This document shows, piece after piece, positions 32,165-41,396 of a DNA stretch of 64,000 bases (the stretch's first letter is position 1; the number at the start of each line of letters is the position of its first letter). Under the pieces are notes generated by a model that made no database searches, was not told where the DNA came from, and was given only the letters and a program-made list of their open reading frames with translations. Source of the DNA: a virus. The DNA is taken from positions 26,333 to 90,332 of the IMG/VR virus record IMGVR_UViG_3300032516_000013; one strand, written 5' to 3'. The translations under genes and the position numbers were made by a program.

Positions 32165-34130
32165 GTTGTCCTTTCTGTAAACATTTAGCTTTCCTCAATA
32201 ACATATTATACGAAGAAAGCTGCTCCTTTGAAACTCCAGTTTCAATTTTTTCTTCCCTTTTAACTTCCACACCAGCTAAACGTAAATATTCAGAGTTAAC
32301 AACATCTTTTGGTTTTGACATAGTTCTATTTAACAAATTCTTCATGATTTCTTGATCCGGAGGCATTATACATTTTTCAATAGCTCTTGTTACTGAGGCC
32401 GCCACAGAATCAGAAATATCCTTACTTCCTTTTAATACTATTTCTCTAGTGTTTCCATCTTCCAAAAATTCCAACTCTGCCACCTCTTCTGGATGATCAA
32501 TCATATTTTTATCTGAATCTTCTTCCAAGTTCTTCAACTCAAAATGAAGATAAGGATGCCAAGGACTACTCCATCTTTCTTCCAAAATTAAATTTCTAAA
32601 TCCCCTATAAATATTTGGATCCTTATCCACAGAAAAATAATCACAAGCTATTCCTGCTCTTTCCAATATTTGTTTATCACTCTCTGTAGCCAATCTTAAA
32701 TCAAAGGTACATTCTGCAATATTAAATCCATGAACACTCTTTAAATCTAATATCATCTTTCGAACCAATGCTAAAGGTATTCTGTCGCCAGGATAAGCTT
32801 TGATTCGAAGAGCAAAATCTGTTGCTGCCACAGGAACTTTTTCCACATGAAAAGTACCATCTGCATTCTCTACATTTTTTCTTGCCCAGCCAGAAATGCA
32901 AGACATTGCGAGTCCAAAGGCATCCCCATCCCCGGAATAAGCAAAGTCTCCGTGTATAAATCTAGGAACATTTCGTGGAATCTTAATTAAATTTAAATCC
33001 AAAAAATTCAACAAGTTTATGTCATCTTTTAATCCAACATTTAATGTCATAACTTTGACAGGATTTGGCTCTTCTGTAAAGCATTTCAAAATCAAACTCT
33101 CAGAAGGAAATAACTTTGTGGCTCGAATATGAGATACAGATATACCTCCGATATCTCGGAGACTTCCGTTCACATCCCGCAAAAACAGATCATAAAAATC
33201 CATCGGAACTCTGATAATTTGATATCCTGCTCGAGTAACTTGTTCTAATTCTTCTGGTGTTTCTACTATTTTTGGTGGGTTGTAAACATCTCCACAAGAC
33301 ACAGTAAACTCTTCCTTAGAAAAATCTGCTCTAGGTCTTGCCAACCAAAGAGGAACGTCTACAATAACAATGCTTTTAGAATTTTTGTACTTTGCTATAA
33401 AAGTATTCAAAAAAGATAATCTTTCCTGCTTTGAAGCAACCATAAAGAATCGGCCTATCGTTTCCTCATGTGTAACGAAACGAGATTCCAATCTTCTTCG
33501 AGCATTCTCATAAGCGGATACAACTTTTTCTCTTTGGATTTCTGAAGCTATTGGAGAATCTACTTCATCCAATAATGCAAGTATAATATGCTCCCCCTGC
33601 GAACCCCAGCCGGGAACAAAGGGAGAAGCAAAGGTATATTTAAAAAGAGGAAACTCCAATTTAGGATTTAATTCCGATCCACCTAAAAATCCTCTCTCCC
33701 TAAACCAAGGAGAATTTACCAAACAATTTTGAAACAACTTATATGCTGTACTTTCACTTTGACTCTTTGTCAAATTGAAAAACACAATAGACATCTGACT
33801 GCCTGGAGCTTTTCCAAAATATGCCCAAGGGTCTTTAAGACAAAGGACACGACACATTGTGTAAAGCATGCCATAAATCGCACAGAACGTCTTACCTATC
33901 CCAATCGCACCCGTTAGTACATAAACATATTTAGAATCCTCCTTAGCAACCAATTCAAGAGTATCTTTCCAAACCGGATAAACAGATTTTCCATTATTTG
34001 TCAATTTCCCCAGATATTGAGGACTAGAAAGAAATTCCTCCATACTAGGAGGCTGTTCCTTATAGTTAAGGCCAGTAACATAACTAAGATAGTTATGAAT
34101 CAAATCCTTTTTACTCATTCTTTGATTCAT
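32142..34130 (-). CDS. terL: Terminase large subunit
   Basis: A 662-residue packaging motor. The ATPase has a P-loop GAIGIGKTF and Walker B IILALLDEVD. The nuclease half has HGDFAYSGDGDAF with the metal-binding Asp and a later SDSVAASVTRAI helix carrying another Asp. It cuts concatemers and pumps DNA into the portal. Three in-frame starts exist (34160, 34130, 34118); 34130 follows an AAGGGAATAAGGG region and was chosen. The last codons overlap the sigma-factor gene and contain a TATAAT-like site. Confidence 0.85.
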   Translation of the reverse strand: MNQRMSKKDLIHNYLSYVTGLNYKEQPPSMEEFLSSPQYLGKLTNNGKSVYPVWKDTLELVAKEDSKYVYVLTGAIGIGKTFCAIYGMLYTMCRVLCLKDPWAYFGKAPGSQMSIVFFNLTKSQSESTAYKLFQNCLVNSPWFRERGFLGGSELNPKLEFPLFKYTFASPFVPGWGSQGEHIILALLDEVDSPIASEIQREKVVSAYENARRRLESRFVTHEETIGRFFMVASKQERLSFLNTFIAKYKNSKSIVIVDVPLWLARPRADFSKEEFTVSCGDVYNPPKIVETPEELEQVTRAGYQIIRVPMDFYDLFLRDVNGSLRDIGGISVSHIRATKLFPSESLILKCFTEEPNPVKVMTLNVGLKDDINLLNFLDLNLIKIPRNVPRFIHGDFAYSGDGDAFGLAMSCISGWARKNVENADGTFHVEKVPVAATDFALRIKAYPGDRIPLALVRKMILDLKSVHGFNIAECTFDLRLATESDKQILERAGIACDYFSVDKDPNIYRGFRNLILEERWSSPWHPYLHFELKNLEEDSDKNMIDHPEEVAELEFLEDGNTREIVLKGSKDISDSVAASVTRAIEKCIMPPDQEIMKNLLNRTMSKPKDVVNSEYLRLAGVEVKREEKIETGVSKEQLSSYNMLLRKAKCLQKGQHGIGQDF
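32205..32235 (-). promoter_or_regulatory. Possible promoter inside terL 3' end
   Basis: Minus strand TTTCTTCGTATAATATGTTATTG (-10 at 32205-32210) closely resembles the site before the ssDNA-binding gene at 43006. It could give extra expression of the sigma-like factor. The sequence is also coding, so the match may be chance. Confidence 0.35.
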
Positions 34131-34839
34131 TTCCCTTATTCCCTTCCACAAATTCAGCATTTGTTGCTTCTTGAGCTAAATTTGTTAGTTGATGAATCAA
34201 TTTTTCTCTTTCCATAGGAGTCATTTCTTCCGCCTTTTTTGCTATTGATGATTCAACAGGAATCCCAGAAAGAGGAGGGTTGTTTTGTTGCTGATTAACA
34301 AATATGTAATTTTTGTCCCCCTTAGAAGTTGGCTCTCCTGATTCTGCTATAAACCCCATTTCTTTTGCAAATTTCATGAGATGCTCACTCTCTAATCTCA
34401 TATCTTTAATCAGGCGAAGCTTCAGATTTTCCAGGTCCAGATTCTTTGCTTTTGCAACATTACAAGTATTATTGCATTTTAAGCATCTGTAATAGATATT
34501 TCCCTCAATAGTTTCATGTTTATCTACAGGAAATTCACAACAAGCAGAGACTAAAGGTTCCTCCTTTCCATCCCAATGTGTGTATATTGCTTCCAGTTTA
34601 GCCTGCCGACTCATAGATTGTCGGAGAACCTCTTGAGCTAAATTACAAGCAACCCAATATTTGACATCTCTGTCCTGCTTAGTTTTAAACTTAACTAAAA
34701 TCTTATTGACAACAGAAACTGGAACATCAGTTCCCGCATAATTAGACGCTTCTTCTGCAACTCTATCCAAATTCTGTGGATATCTCAAAAGAAGAAATCT
34801 AATGTGCTCTTCTAACTTTAGTTTTACTATATTTCCCAT
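34111..34839 (-). CDS. Putative terminase small subunit
   Basis: A 242-residue protein just upstream of terL. The N-terminus looks like a helix-turn-helix (LDRVAEEASNYAGTDVPVSV), the middle has a zinc site (SACCEFP...YYRCLKCNNTC) and the C-terminus is a long helix. DNA-binding plus location fits TerS. The call rests mainly on context. Confidence 0.5.
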   Translation of the reverse strand: MGNIVKLKLEEHIRFLLLRYPQNLDRVAEEASNYAGTDVPVSVVNKILVKFKTKQDRDVKYWVACNLAQEVLRQSMSRQAKLEAIYTHWDGKEEPLVSACCEFPVDKHETIEGNIYYRCLKCNNTCNVAKAKNLDLENLKLRLIKDMRLESEHLMKFAKEMGFIAESGEPTSKGDKNYIFVNQQQNNPPLSGIPVESSIAKKAEEMTPMEREKLIHQLTNLAQEATNAEFVEGNKGNESKNE

Positions 34840-34840
34840 A

Positions 34841-35203
34841 TCAATTCTCTAAAACACAAAGAACATCAGATTCCCCACAAAGAACCACAACGTATTGCTT
34901 TCCATCCAACCCCTGAACCACTTGTTTCCAAGGCACTGTAATATCATAGTAAACCTTAACACCAGGTTTTAAAAGAGAAGAAACAGCTTTCCATTTACCT
35001 CTCTCATCATAAAATCCAGGACCTGCCGCTAAAAGAATTCCAATTCCCTCCTGATAAAAATCTTGGAATAATTTTGGAATTTCTATTAATCCTTTTTCCT
35101 GAAACTTTTCCGGTGGAGAAGATGGATAAATAAAAACTCGGTCTGCTGTAGGATTCCAATGGAAATTAATGTTTCCCTGTTCATCATGAAATGGTGTAAT
35201 CAT
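34841..35203 (-). CDS. Second GroES-like protein
   Basis: A 120-residue protein with ADRVFIYPSSPPEKFQEKGL (mobile-loop-like), GIGILLAAGPGFYDERGKW, LKPGVKVYYD and ESDVLCVLEN, the strand order of Cpn10. It is more divergent and longer than the GroES at 23159-23446. It may be a specialised chaperonin cap or a GroES-fold protein with another role. Confidence 0.65.
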   Translation of the reverse strand: MITPFHDEQGNINFHWNPTADRVFIYPSSPPEKFQEKGLIEIPKLFQDFYQEGIGILLAAGPGFYDERGKWKAVSSLLKPGVKVYYDITVPWKQVVQGLDGKQYVVVLCGESDVLCVLEN

Positions 35204-35418
35204 TTATCCTCCAATTCTTGTTCAATAATTTCAAGAGTTGATAAATTGCCTGAAATACCATAATGTAAATCTAATAATTGTCCATTTTGTAATACCCACT
35301 CCAATGCTGCTTTCCACGCATGTTTTCTTTGACGTAAACAATCTCGTCCAATTGGGCCTCTTTCAATTGTTGGTGACAAAGGGTATTCTTTTGCATCCCA
35401 TTCTTCAAATGCTTTCAT
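35200..35418 (-). CDS. Small conserved phage-type hypothetical protein
   Basis: A 72-residue protein with RDCLRQRKHAWKAALEWVLQ. I recall similar small proteins from other phages. It overlaps the GroES-like gene by 4 nt. Function unknown. Confidence 0.55.
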   Translation of the reverse strand: MKAFEEWDAKEYPLSPTIERGPIGRDCLRQRKHAWKAALEWVLQNGQLLDLHYGISGNLSTLEIIEQELEDK

Positions 35419-35422
35419 AAAT

Positions 35423-36025
35423 CTAATTCTCCTTTGGTTGTTTTACTAAAGGCATTGGAGGATCTTGTTGCTTCCATAATCTTGATCTTTCCTTTTCTTT
35501 TTTTCTTTTGCGGCCGGCCTGCTTTTCTTCTTTCTTTTTCAAAACAGACTTTATACTTCCTACAAGGTTTTCAGTAACTCTATTCTGGTTCTTCCAAAAT
35601 GTCTCATTGATTTGATCCTTAAGTTCTGGAAGTTTCATCTTTAACTCCTGAACAGCTTGAACACTTTGGAATTGGAACTGTCTATTCCTAATCAACATTG
35701 CTACCACAACACAAATAGCTGCTATACATCCTCCTAGGGCAAGCCACCTACCAAATTCTGCAACCATCAGGGAAAGAACAATACCTCCAACATTCCCCAA
35801 TGCTACAACCCAACCAAACTTAAAACCTCCAAATCCAGCAATTATCCCAACAACTGCTCCTACCATAAATAATGAAAATAACCAGTCAACTTTCACTGTT
35901 GTACTAGAACCTGCTCCTGCAGAATTATTATATCCTGTATTTGGTCCAGGCTGTGAAGGATTTGCCATCTTACAACCACAAAACATCAATATCAATAAAC
36001 ATAATCCAATTAATGCATTCCTCAT
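35423..36025 (-). CDS. Membrane lipoprotein
   Basis: A 200-residue protein with a lipoprotein signal peptide (LCLLILMFCGC, Cys18), three membrane segments (about 50-68, 71-90, 94-112) and a basic helical tail (KEEKQAGRKRKKEKERSRLW). It may act at the inner membrane in lysis or superinfection exclusion; no family is recognised. Confidence 0.65.
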   Translation of the reverse strand: MRNALIGLCLLILMFCGCKMANPSQPGPNTGYNNSAGAGSSTTVKVDWLFSLFMVGAVVGIIAGFGGFKFGWVVALGNVGGIVLSLMVAEFGRWLALGGCIAAICVVVAMLIRNRQFQFQSVQAVQELKMKLPELKDQINETFWKNQNRVTENLVGSIKSVLKKKEEKQAGRKRKKEKERSRLWKQQDPPMPLVKQPKEN

Positions 36026-36125
36026 TTTCTCTCACTCCCAATTCTTTTTCTCATCTTAAACTCAAATCTAGCAGATTTTAATGTTAAACAAGTCTCACAT
36101 TTACCACAAGCTTGAATTTTCGATT

Positions 36126-36776
36126 TTATTTTAACATTTCTACGTGGCTTATTCCTTTAGACAGCGTTACCAAAAATGAACGGTCTGCTATATCAATCAA
36201 ATCATACTCGTGAGAAACCATTATTATTTGAAGACCCAACATATCAGAAAAACTCTTCAGCATTTTTCCTACCAACATCATTTTATCTCGAGAAACAAAT
36301 TTTAATGGTTCATCCAAAATAAATATTGGCTCTGTCTTTTCTACTTGTATTGCCCAAAAAATGATCCTTAATGCAAAAGATATAATATCCAAAACTCCAC
36401 CACCCAATTCATCTTCCAAAGAACGTCGAACTCCATCCTTCACAACAAACATATGAGTCTCTGGCTGATTTCTAAATATCTGATTATCTAACTCAAATGA
36501 ATAATTTTCCCCAAACACGTATTGCAAAGCTTCGGTAACAAGCTTCTCTACAACCTCTTGAAATTGACTTTGAGCTAAAACTCCAGCAGCATTAAGAATC
36601 TCTTGAGCCTCAATTAAAGACTTGCCCAATTCTTTCAATGTGCTCAACTTATTTTCCAAATCTTCTTTTTGTGAAGAAATAATTGTATAAAGAGCTTTAT
36701 TCTCTTCTAAAAATTTTCGAAATTTGATTATATGATTATTCACTTTACAAAATCCCACCAGCCAAATCACATTCAT
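36126..36776 (-). CDS. Rad50/SbcC (T4 gp46-like) ATPase, C-terminal half
   Basis: A 216-residue protein: coiled-coil start, then ABC signature DELGGGVLDIISFALRI, Walker B IFILDEPLKFV and switch His in IIMVSHEYD. The N-terminal Walker A half is a separate gene at 38303-39520. The true start is unclear: the first ATG (36776) has no ribosome site; a GTG lies at residue 12. GAGGAG upstream instead serves an out-of-frame ATG encoding MKNLIKKYECDLAGGIL, which one base deletion would fuse to this frame. Confidence 0.75.
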   Translation of the reverse strand: MNVIWLVGFCKVNNHIIKFRKFLEENKALYTIISSQKEDLENKLSTLKELGKSLIEAQEILNAAGVLAQSQFQEVVEKLVTEALQYVFGENYSFELDNQIFRNQPETHMFVVKDGVRRSLEDELGGGVLDIISFALRIIFWAIQVEKTEPIFILDEPLKFVSRDKMMLVGKMLKSFSDMLGLQIIMVSHEYDLIDIADRSFLVTLSKGISHVEMLK

Positions 36777-36802
36777 ATTTCTTAATCAAGTTCTTCATTT
36801 TC

Positions 36803-37111
36803 TTACTCCTCTGGAACAAGCCAATCAATTCTAGTACCTAATTGTATATTTCCATGCGTGGGAAATACAAGAGGCTGTTGGGGTGAAAGATTTGTATGAG
36901 CTTCTCCATCTCCATTAAATGTAGCCCACATTTTCATTCCTGAAATATCATCTTTGATAAGTATAGCGTAACCAATAAGTTTCATTTTTGGTTTTGGATT
37001 TTCTACTAAAAACCAATCCCCATAATTATTCGTAAGAATTGAAGGGTTTGGAGAAGACACATTAAACTTTTTCTCTTTCCCATTTTGTTCATTTCTATAA
37101 AGAACCCACAT
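36803..37111 (-). CDS. Hypothetical protein
   Basis: A 102-residue beta-rich protein (KLIGYAILIKDDISGMKMWATF, PTHGNIQLGTRIDWLVPEE). No family is recognised. It lies between the coiled-coil protein and the Rad50 C-half. Confidence 0.5.
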   Translation of the reverse strand: MWVLYRNEQNGKEKKFNVSSPNPSILTNNYGDWFLVENPKPKMKLIGYAILIKDDISGMKMWATFNGDGEAHTNLSPQQPLVFPTHGNIQLGTRIDWLVPEE

Positions 37112-37112
37112 T

Positions 37113-37370
37113 TTATTCTCCTACCTTAGCGTTTGTTATAATAGAATCCATTTCTTTTTCTAATTGTACTAATTGAGCTTCATCCTCAGAATTCTGAGCA
37201 GCAATCTTAGCCATTTCCTCTTGAGCAGACAGTATTGAATCTACTCCAAACTCCTCTTGCAAAGTCTTCTTTAACTGATCCTCTCGACCCTGCCTTCTCT
37301 CTTCTTGACGAAGCATATTCTGTATCTCTTCTTGCTTTTTCTGAAGTCTTTGAATAATATCATCAGCCAT
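37113..37370 (-). CDS. Small coiled-coil protein in the Mre11/Rad50 operon
   Basis: An 85-residue protein, Glu/Gln/Arg-rich coiled coil (IIQRLQKKQEEIQNMLRQEE). The ATG at 37370 has GAGGAGG upstream and overlaps the Mre11 stop. It might supply a piece of the Rad50 coiled coil or be an accessory factor (inference). Confidence 0.5.
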   Translation of the reverse strand: MADDIIQRLQKKQEEIQNMLRQEERRQGREDQLKKTLQEEFGVDSILSAQEEMAKIAAQNSEDEAQLVQLEKEMDSIITNAKVGE

Positions 37371-38298
37371 TTGATTTATTTTCCTCCTCAGCAATTTCTA
37401 TTTGTTTTTGAGCTTCTTTCGATGCTCCTCTTTCCTCAATCACTTGTAACAAAATCTTCTTCCAAGCTACCACTGATTTTCCCTTTGAACTTCTAATATC
37501 TTCAATAAGTTGATTTAATGCTTGAGCATTGTTTTTTGTTTCTTTACGAGACAAATCAAATATTTCTTCTGCTGGGCTAACATCCAATTCCTTTGCTTCA
37601 ACTTCTAAAGTTTCCAAATCTATCACAAACACAGAAGGCTTCAGCCCTAACTCTATATCAGTTATACTCTGTCGCATCAAAGCCCCAGGATTAATTATTA
37701 ACTGATCTTTTAATCGGTCAATAAAGTGATAATGATAGTCTCCTACTATTACAACACGGTACTGAGGATAGCTTCGAAGGAATGATCTAGGATCCTCTAA
37801 TGGTTGGCCAGGCCACAAAGGTCGATTGCCAATCATTCTATGGGTAGCAAGTATATTATAAAATTCCGGATGAGGTGGATTAGGAATTTCCTCTCCAAAG
37901 GAAGCTCCATAAGCCCAAACAAGAATGCCGTCAATCATACCAAGTTGATGACCAAACTCCAAAATATTTATTGATTTAGAAGCTTCCAAAACAGCCAAAG
38001 GACTATTTGGAAAAGTAGAGGATGAATGGCCAGAAATATCATGCTGACCATAGCAAGCATAGACAGGCATTTTCTGCATATAAGGCATCAACAATCTTAT
38101 AACAGCAACTTCCACCCTTCTTGCTACAGTAGGAGAATCAAAGAAATCTCCAGGCTGAAATACACAAGAACAATTTCTAGATTCAAAGAAATCCATTGCC
38201 TGTTGAATCTTTCCTAAAGCAGTTTGCAGAAAATCATCCTTCCTTCTTTCAGGATTTCTGTTAGTTAAATGAAGATCTCCAATAACCCCGAATTTCAT
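37363..38298 (-). CDS. Mre11/SbcD-type nuclease (T4 gp47-like)
   Basis: A 311-residue metallophosphoesterase nuclease: GDLHL, FQPGDFFDS, YGQHD (usual GNHD with Gln), ATHRM and GDYHYHF. With the Rad50 halves it forms the recombination exonuclease that processes broken ends. It is encoded between the two halves of its partner. Confidence 0.85.
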   Translation of the reverse strand: MKFGVIGDLHLTNRNPERRKDDFLQTALGKIQQAMDFFESRNCSCVFQPGDFFDSPTVARRVEVAVIRLLMPYMQKMPVYACYGQHDISGHSSSTFPNSPLAVLEASKSINILEFGHQLGMIDGILVWAYGASFGEEIPNPPHPEFYNILATHRMIGNRPLWPGQPLEDPRSFLRSYPQYRVVIVGDYHYHFIDRLKDQLIINPGALMRQSITDIELGLKPSVFVIDLETLEVEAKELDVSPAEEIFDLSRKETKNNAQALNQLIEDIRSSKGKSVVAWKKILLQVIEERGASKEAQKQIEIAEEENKSNG

Positions 38299-38302
38299 AT
38301 GC

Positions 38303-39520
38303 TCACCCGCCCAATAACACTTCTCTCGATTTCTCAGTCAATTCCATCCCACATTTTGGGCATACTTTCAATTGTTGTTGAAGTTCCTTCTCCTCCTCTT
38401 TTAGCTTTTCCAAATCCAATTGAGCCTTTTCTGCTTCCAAACTAGAAAATTTAATAGTCTCTATTAATTCATGTATCCTCAACAGCTTCTGGCAAGAACT
38501 TCTATATTGTTCAGCAAGCTCTTTAACAGATTCTACATTAAAGGAAATTTCTAAAGTTTCCTCTCTTAAATTCTTCCAAAGAGATAAACTAGAAGATAAT
38601 TTAGTTCTTTTAGAAATTCCTGCTTCATATCTTTTTAAAGTTTCCTGAATATCTTTTTCCAAAACTTCAAAACGATCTTTTGAAATTTCAACTTTCTCAG
38701 CAACAAGTATCTTCCAAAGATTCAAATTTGCTAATAACTGGTTCTTTCTTAAATTATTTTTCTCAAACCTCTGGGAAGTTTCACTAATCTCTCTTCCTAT
38801 TTGCAGAAACCTTTTTTCTGGTATATAAATTACAGAAGCTTTTAACGCTTTTAATTGACGACAAATATCTTCTAATAACTCTAACTGTTCTTGCTTCTCA
38901 GCAGATTGTTGAAACAATTCTTCAAATGTCTCCAAAGTTAATTCAAATTCCTTTAACGGAATTCTTTCAAGAATTTTTATCTTTTTTAATAATTCCGCCA
39001 ACCCAACTTCTTCCCTTGTTAATTCTGCTTTATTTTTTCTTACTTTAGAAGAAACTATTTCTGTTATTCTATCTATTTCAGCCAAACCGGTAGCAGATTT
39101 AATATACTTAGCCACAACACCCGGACTATCCATAACCAAGAAGTAAGGAGAAAATTGGCGTTGTAAATTGATATCAGACAAATTAATTGCTTCTAAAACC
39201 TCTTTAGGTGGAGAAGTTCCAAAAGCAGTAAAATCCTCATAACCAGACAAGGAATAAAGATTTTCTGTTTTGTTTCTCTTTCTTCCTACGTCTAAATTTT
39301 TATCTTCTTTACCCCAAACAGTTTTAACAGCAACTTCATTTGATCCATGATGAATAAACCCTTCTCCCAAAGGACGATTCTTCAAAATCCAATAAATACT
39401 TCGAAGAATGGCTGTCTTTCCTGCGTCAGAAGAACCCACAAAAACATTGACCCCGGACACAAGTTCGACAACTGTGCTCTTATGAGATTGGAAATCTTGG
39501 ATAGTTAGTTTCTGAAGCAT
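38303..39520 (-). CDS. Rad50/SbcC N-terminal half ending in a zinc hook
   Basis: A 405-residue protein. N-terminal ATPase lobe with LTIQDFQSHKSTVVEL and P-loop GSSDAGKTAILRS, then about 230 residues of coiled coil, ending CPKCGMELTEKSREVLLGG. That CxxC is the zinc hook normally at the apex of the Rad50 coiled coil. So the gene stops just after the hook, and the returning half is made separately. Confidence 0.8.
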   Translation of the reverse strand: MLQKLTIQDFQSHKSTVVELVSGVNVFVGSSDAGKTAILRSIYWILKNRPLGEGFIHHGSNEVAVKTVWGKEDKNLDVGRKRNKTENLYSLSGYEDFTAFGTSPPKEVLEAINLSDINLQRQFSPYFLVMDSPGVVAKYIKSATGLAEIDRITEIVSSKVRKNKAELTREEVGLAELLKKIKILERIPLKEFELTLETFEELFQQSAEKQEQLELLEDICRQLKALKASVIYIPEKRFLQIGREISETSQRFEKNNLRKNQLLANLNLWKILVAEKVEISKDRFEVLEKDIQETLKRYEAGISKRTKLSSSLSLWKNLREETLEISFNVESVKELAEQYRSSCQKLLRIHELIETIKFSSLEAEKAQLDLEKLKEEEKELQQQLKVCPKCGMELTEKSREVLLGG

Positions 39521-39522
39521 TT

Positions 39523-40254
39523 TTAATTATTCTGCTGTATAAATGGCCTAGCCAGAATGTTCACAGGATACATTTTTGTTGTTCGATTAAACACTTGAAT
39601 TTGATGGAGAGACAAATCTTGAAGAGATATCTTTCCTTCTCTTAATTGTAATTCTGTCCAAAGAAGTCGAGCAAGAAAATAAGCATCCACAACATCGGTC
39701 AGGAGACCTTCACAATCATCAATCATTACTTTGTTTCTTTTTCGTTTAACATATTTAACAGGAATTTGTTTTACCAACTCTTCCCCTAAAAACTTTTCTT
39801 TCAATGCCTGATCCACCATTTCTTTCTTAGTTGCATTCCCTTTTCCTGTAGCAAAAAACTTTACACTTATTGGATCATGAATTCTCATAATCCCACCTGC
39901 TCTATAAATACTTGTCTTTAAAGCCCCTGTCAATTCTGCTATTTGACACAAAGAATTAGTTATAGCACCATAAGCATAACCTTCAAAAACAACATAAAAT
40001 GGACAAAGTCTCTGAACAACTTCTATAATATGATCAGAAAAAAGTTCTCGATAACGACATGCTCTGCGAATATTGTATCTTTCCAATTCTTCACCTAGTT
40101 CTCTCTTTAAACCCAAAAAAACCACAGAGGAAGCATTTTTCTCCACATCTTTTTTATTGTTGCTAAAATATTTATAATAGTCGACCTGACCATTTTCATT
40201 CAAAAAACAAAAACCTCCGTGTTCCAAAGATACATCACAGCCTATGATTACCAT
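39523..40254 (-). CDS. RuvC-like Holliday-junction nuclease
   Basis: A 243-residue RNase H-fold protein. MVIIGCDVSLEHGGFCFLN (first Asp), VVFEGYAYG (Glu), PISVKFFATGKGNATKKEMV and TDVVDAYFLARLLW (last Asp) match RuvC resolvases. An insert with KYVKRKRNK is extra. The ATG at 40254 follows AAGGAAAG; upstream in-frame residues belong to the recA overlap. It would resolve recombination junctions before packaging. Confidence 0.8.
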   Translation of the reverse strand: MVIIGCDVSLEHGGFCFLNENGQVDYYKYFSNNKKDVEKNASSVVFLGLKRELGEELERYNIRRACRYRELFSDHIIEVVQRLCPFYVVFEGYAYGAITNSLCQIAELTGALKTSIYRAGGIMRIHDPISVKFFATGKGNATKKEMVDQALKEKFLGEELVKQIPVKYVKRKRNKVMIDDCEGLLTDVVDAYFLARLLWTELQLREGKISLQDLSLHQIQVFNRTTKMYPVNILARPFIQQNN

Positions 40255-41396
40255 ACTCGAACTTTCCTTTCTTCTGTAGCATATTCTTCTTTCCAAACTT
40301 TAGAAACATATTGTCTTAAATTTATTTCCTGGTTATTTTCTTCAATATAAGCAACCCAATCCATAATTCGTTTTGCCAAGAGTTCGGGAAATCCGTCACA
40401 GTTTTTTGATTTACAAGCAACACTCATTTCATTTTGAATACATCCACATTTAGAACAAACAGGTAATGCTATCGAAGTAGTCATTAAATACTCTTCATCT
40501 TTTTTACATTCAGGATCAGCACCAACTAACCAAGATAGCATAGAAGTTACGTCATCAAGTCCATAATCAAATAATATCTTGAAGTGTCCTCTCCTAAATG
40601 GAGGACCTACTTTGTTCTTATCAACCTTAAACTTTACCCAAATTCCTATTTCTTTCTTTTGAGTATTTACCACATCTTTATCATGCTTAAGATATAAACG
40701 AACAGAAGAATAAAACTCCAACCCTCTTCCACCGTTAGTGACTTCTGAAGATCCAAATCCTCCCACATTGTCTCTCGTTTGATCTATACAAATTAATGTT
40801 ACATTCTTTCTATTTATTTCTCCCAAATACTTTCTCAATCCTAAGCTTATTGCCTTTGCCCTAGAAGTAGCAAATCCCTGCTCTGTCATTGAAGTCTTTA
40901 ATTCTATAGCAGAAGGCAAAGCAGTAATGCTATCCACAACCACTATTTTAGGTTTTCTGCTTCTTGACTTCAAAATTCCGGCCAACCATTCATCAAAAAA
41001 CTCTTCTAAAGTTACAGGCTGATCATTATCATGTTTTTTATCCGAAAAACTATAACCACAAAAGAAATCCGGATTTGCACAATCCAAACCATAATAACGA
41101 GCAAAGGTAGGAACCAAAGTATGCTCAACATCTGCTAAATAGGCTTGTTTACCTGATCTTAAAGCGTAACCCAAAATGGTTGTGGCTAAAACTGTTTTAG
41201 CTGTGCTAGCCCCACCAAACAACTGGATTACCCGTCCTATTGGAACTCCTCCAGGAAGTTTATTTGCAATAGCTAAATCTAAAGGAGTACACCCTGTAGA
41301 GCACCAATCAGTTACTTCGGACAATCCCAACAACTCCGCAGCTTTAGCAGTTTCTTCCATTTCTTTAATAACCTGATCTTTTTCAGTCGGGGTCAC
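40248..41396 (-). CDS. recA: RecA-family recombinase (UvsX-like) with zinc finger
   Basis: A 382-residue protein: P-loop GGASTAKTV, KIVVVDSITALPSA (Walker B), TLICIDQTRDNVGG (loop L1 region) and NGGRGLEFYSSVRLYLK. Near residue 312 a CSKCGCIQN...CKSKNC zinc finger is inserted, unusual for RecA. GTG start at 41396 with GGAGGAAAAC, overlapping the previous stop. Central to recombination-dependent replication. Confidence 0.88.
   Translation of the reverse strand: MTPTEKDQVIKEMEETAKAAELLGLSEVTDWCSTGCTPLDLAIANKLPGGVPIGRVIQLFGGASTAKTVLATTILGYALRSGKQAYLADVEHTLVPTFARYYGLDCANPDFFCGYSFSDKKHDNDQPVTLEEFFDEWLAGILKSRSRKPKIVVVDSITALPSAIELKTSMTEQGFATSRAKAISLGLRKYLGEINRKNVTLICIDQTRDNVGGFGSSEVTNGGRGLEFYSSVRLYLKHDKDVVNTQKKEIGIWVKFKVDKNKVGPPFRRGHFKILFDYGLDDVTSMLSWLVGADPECKKDEEYLMTTSIALPVCSKCGCIQNEMSVACKSKNCDGFPELLAKRIMDWVAYIEENNQEINLRQYVSKVWKEEYATEERKVRVW

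Noticed and set aside
32142-34160. Terminase intein or intron
   Set aside because: The ATPase and nuclease motifs follow at normal spacing with no block A/B/F signatures.
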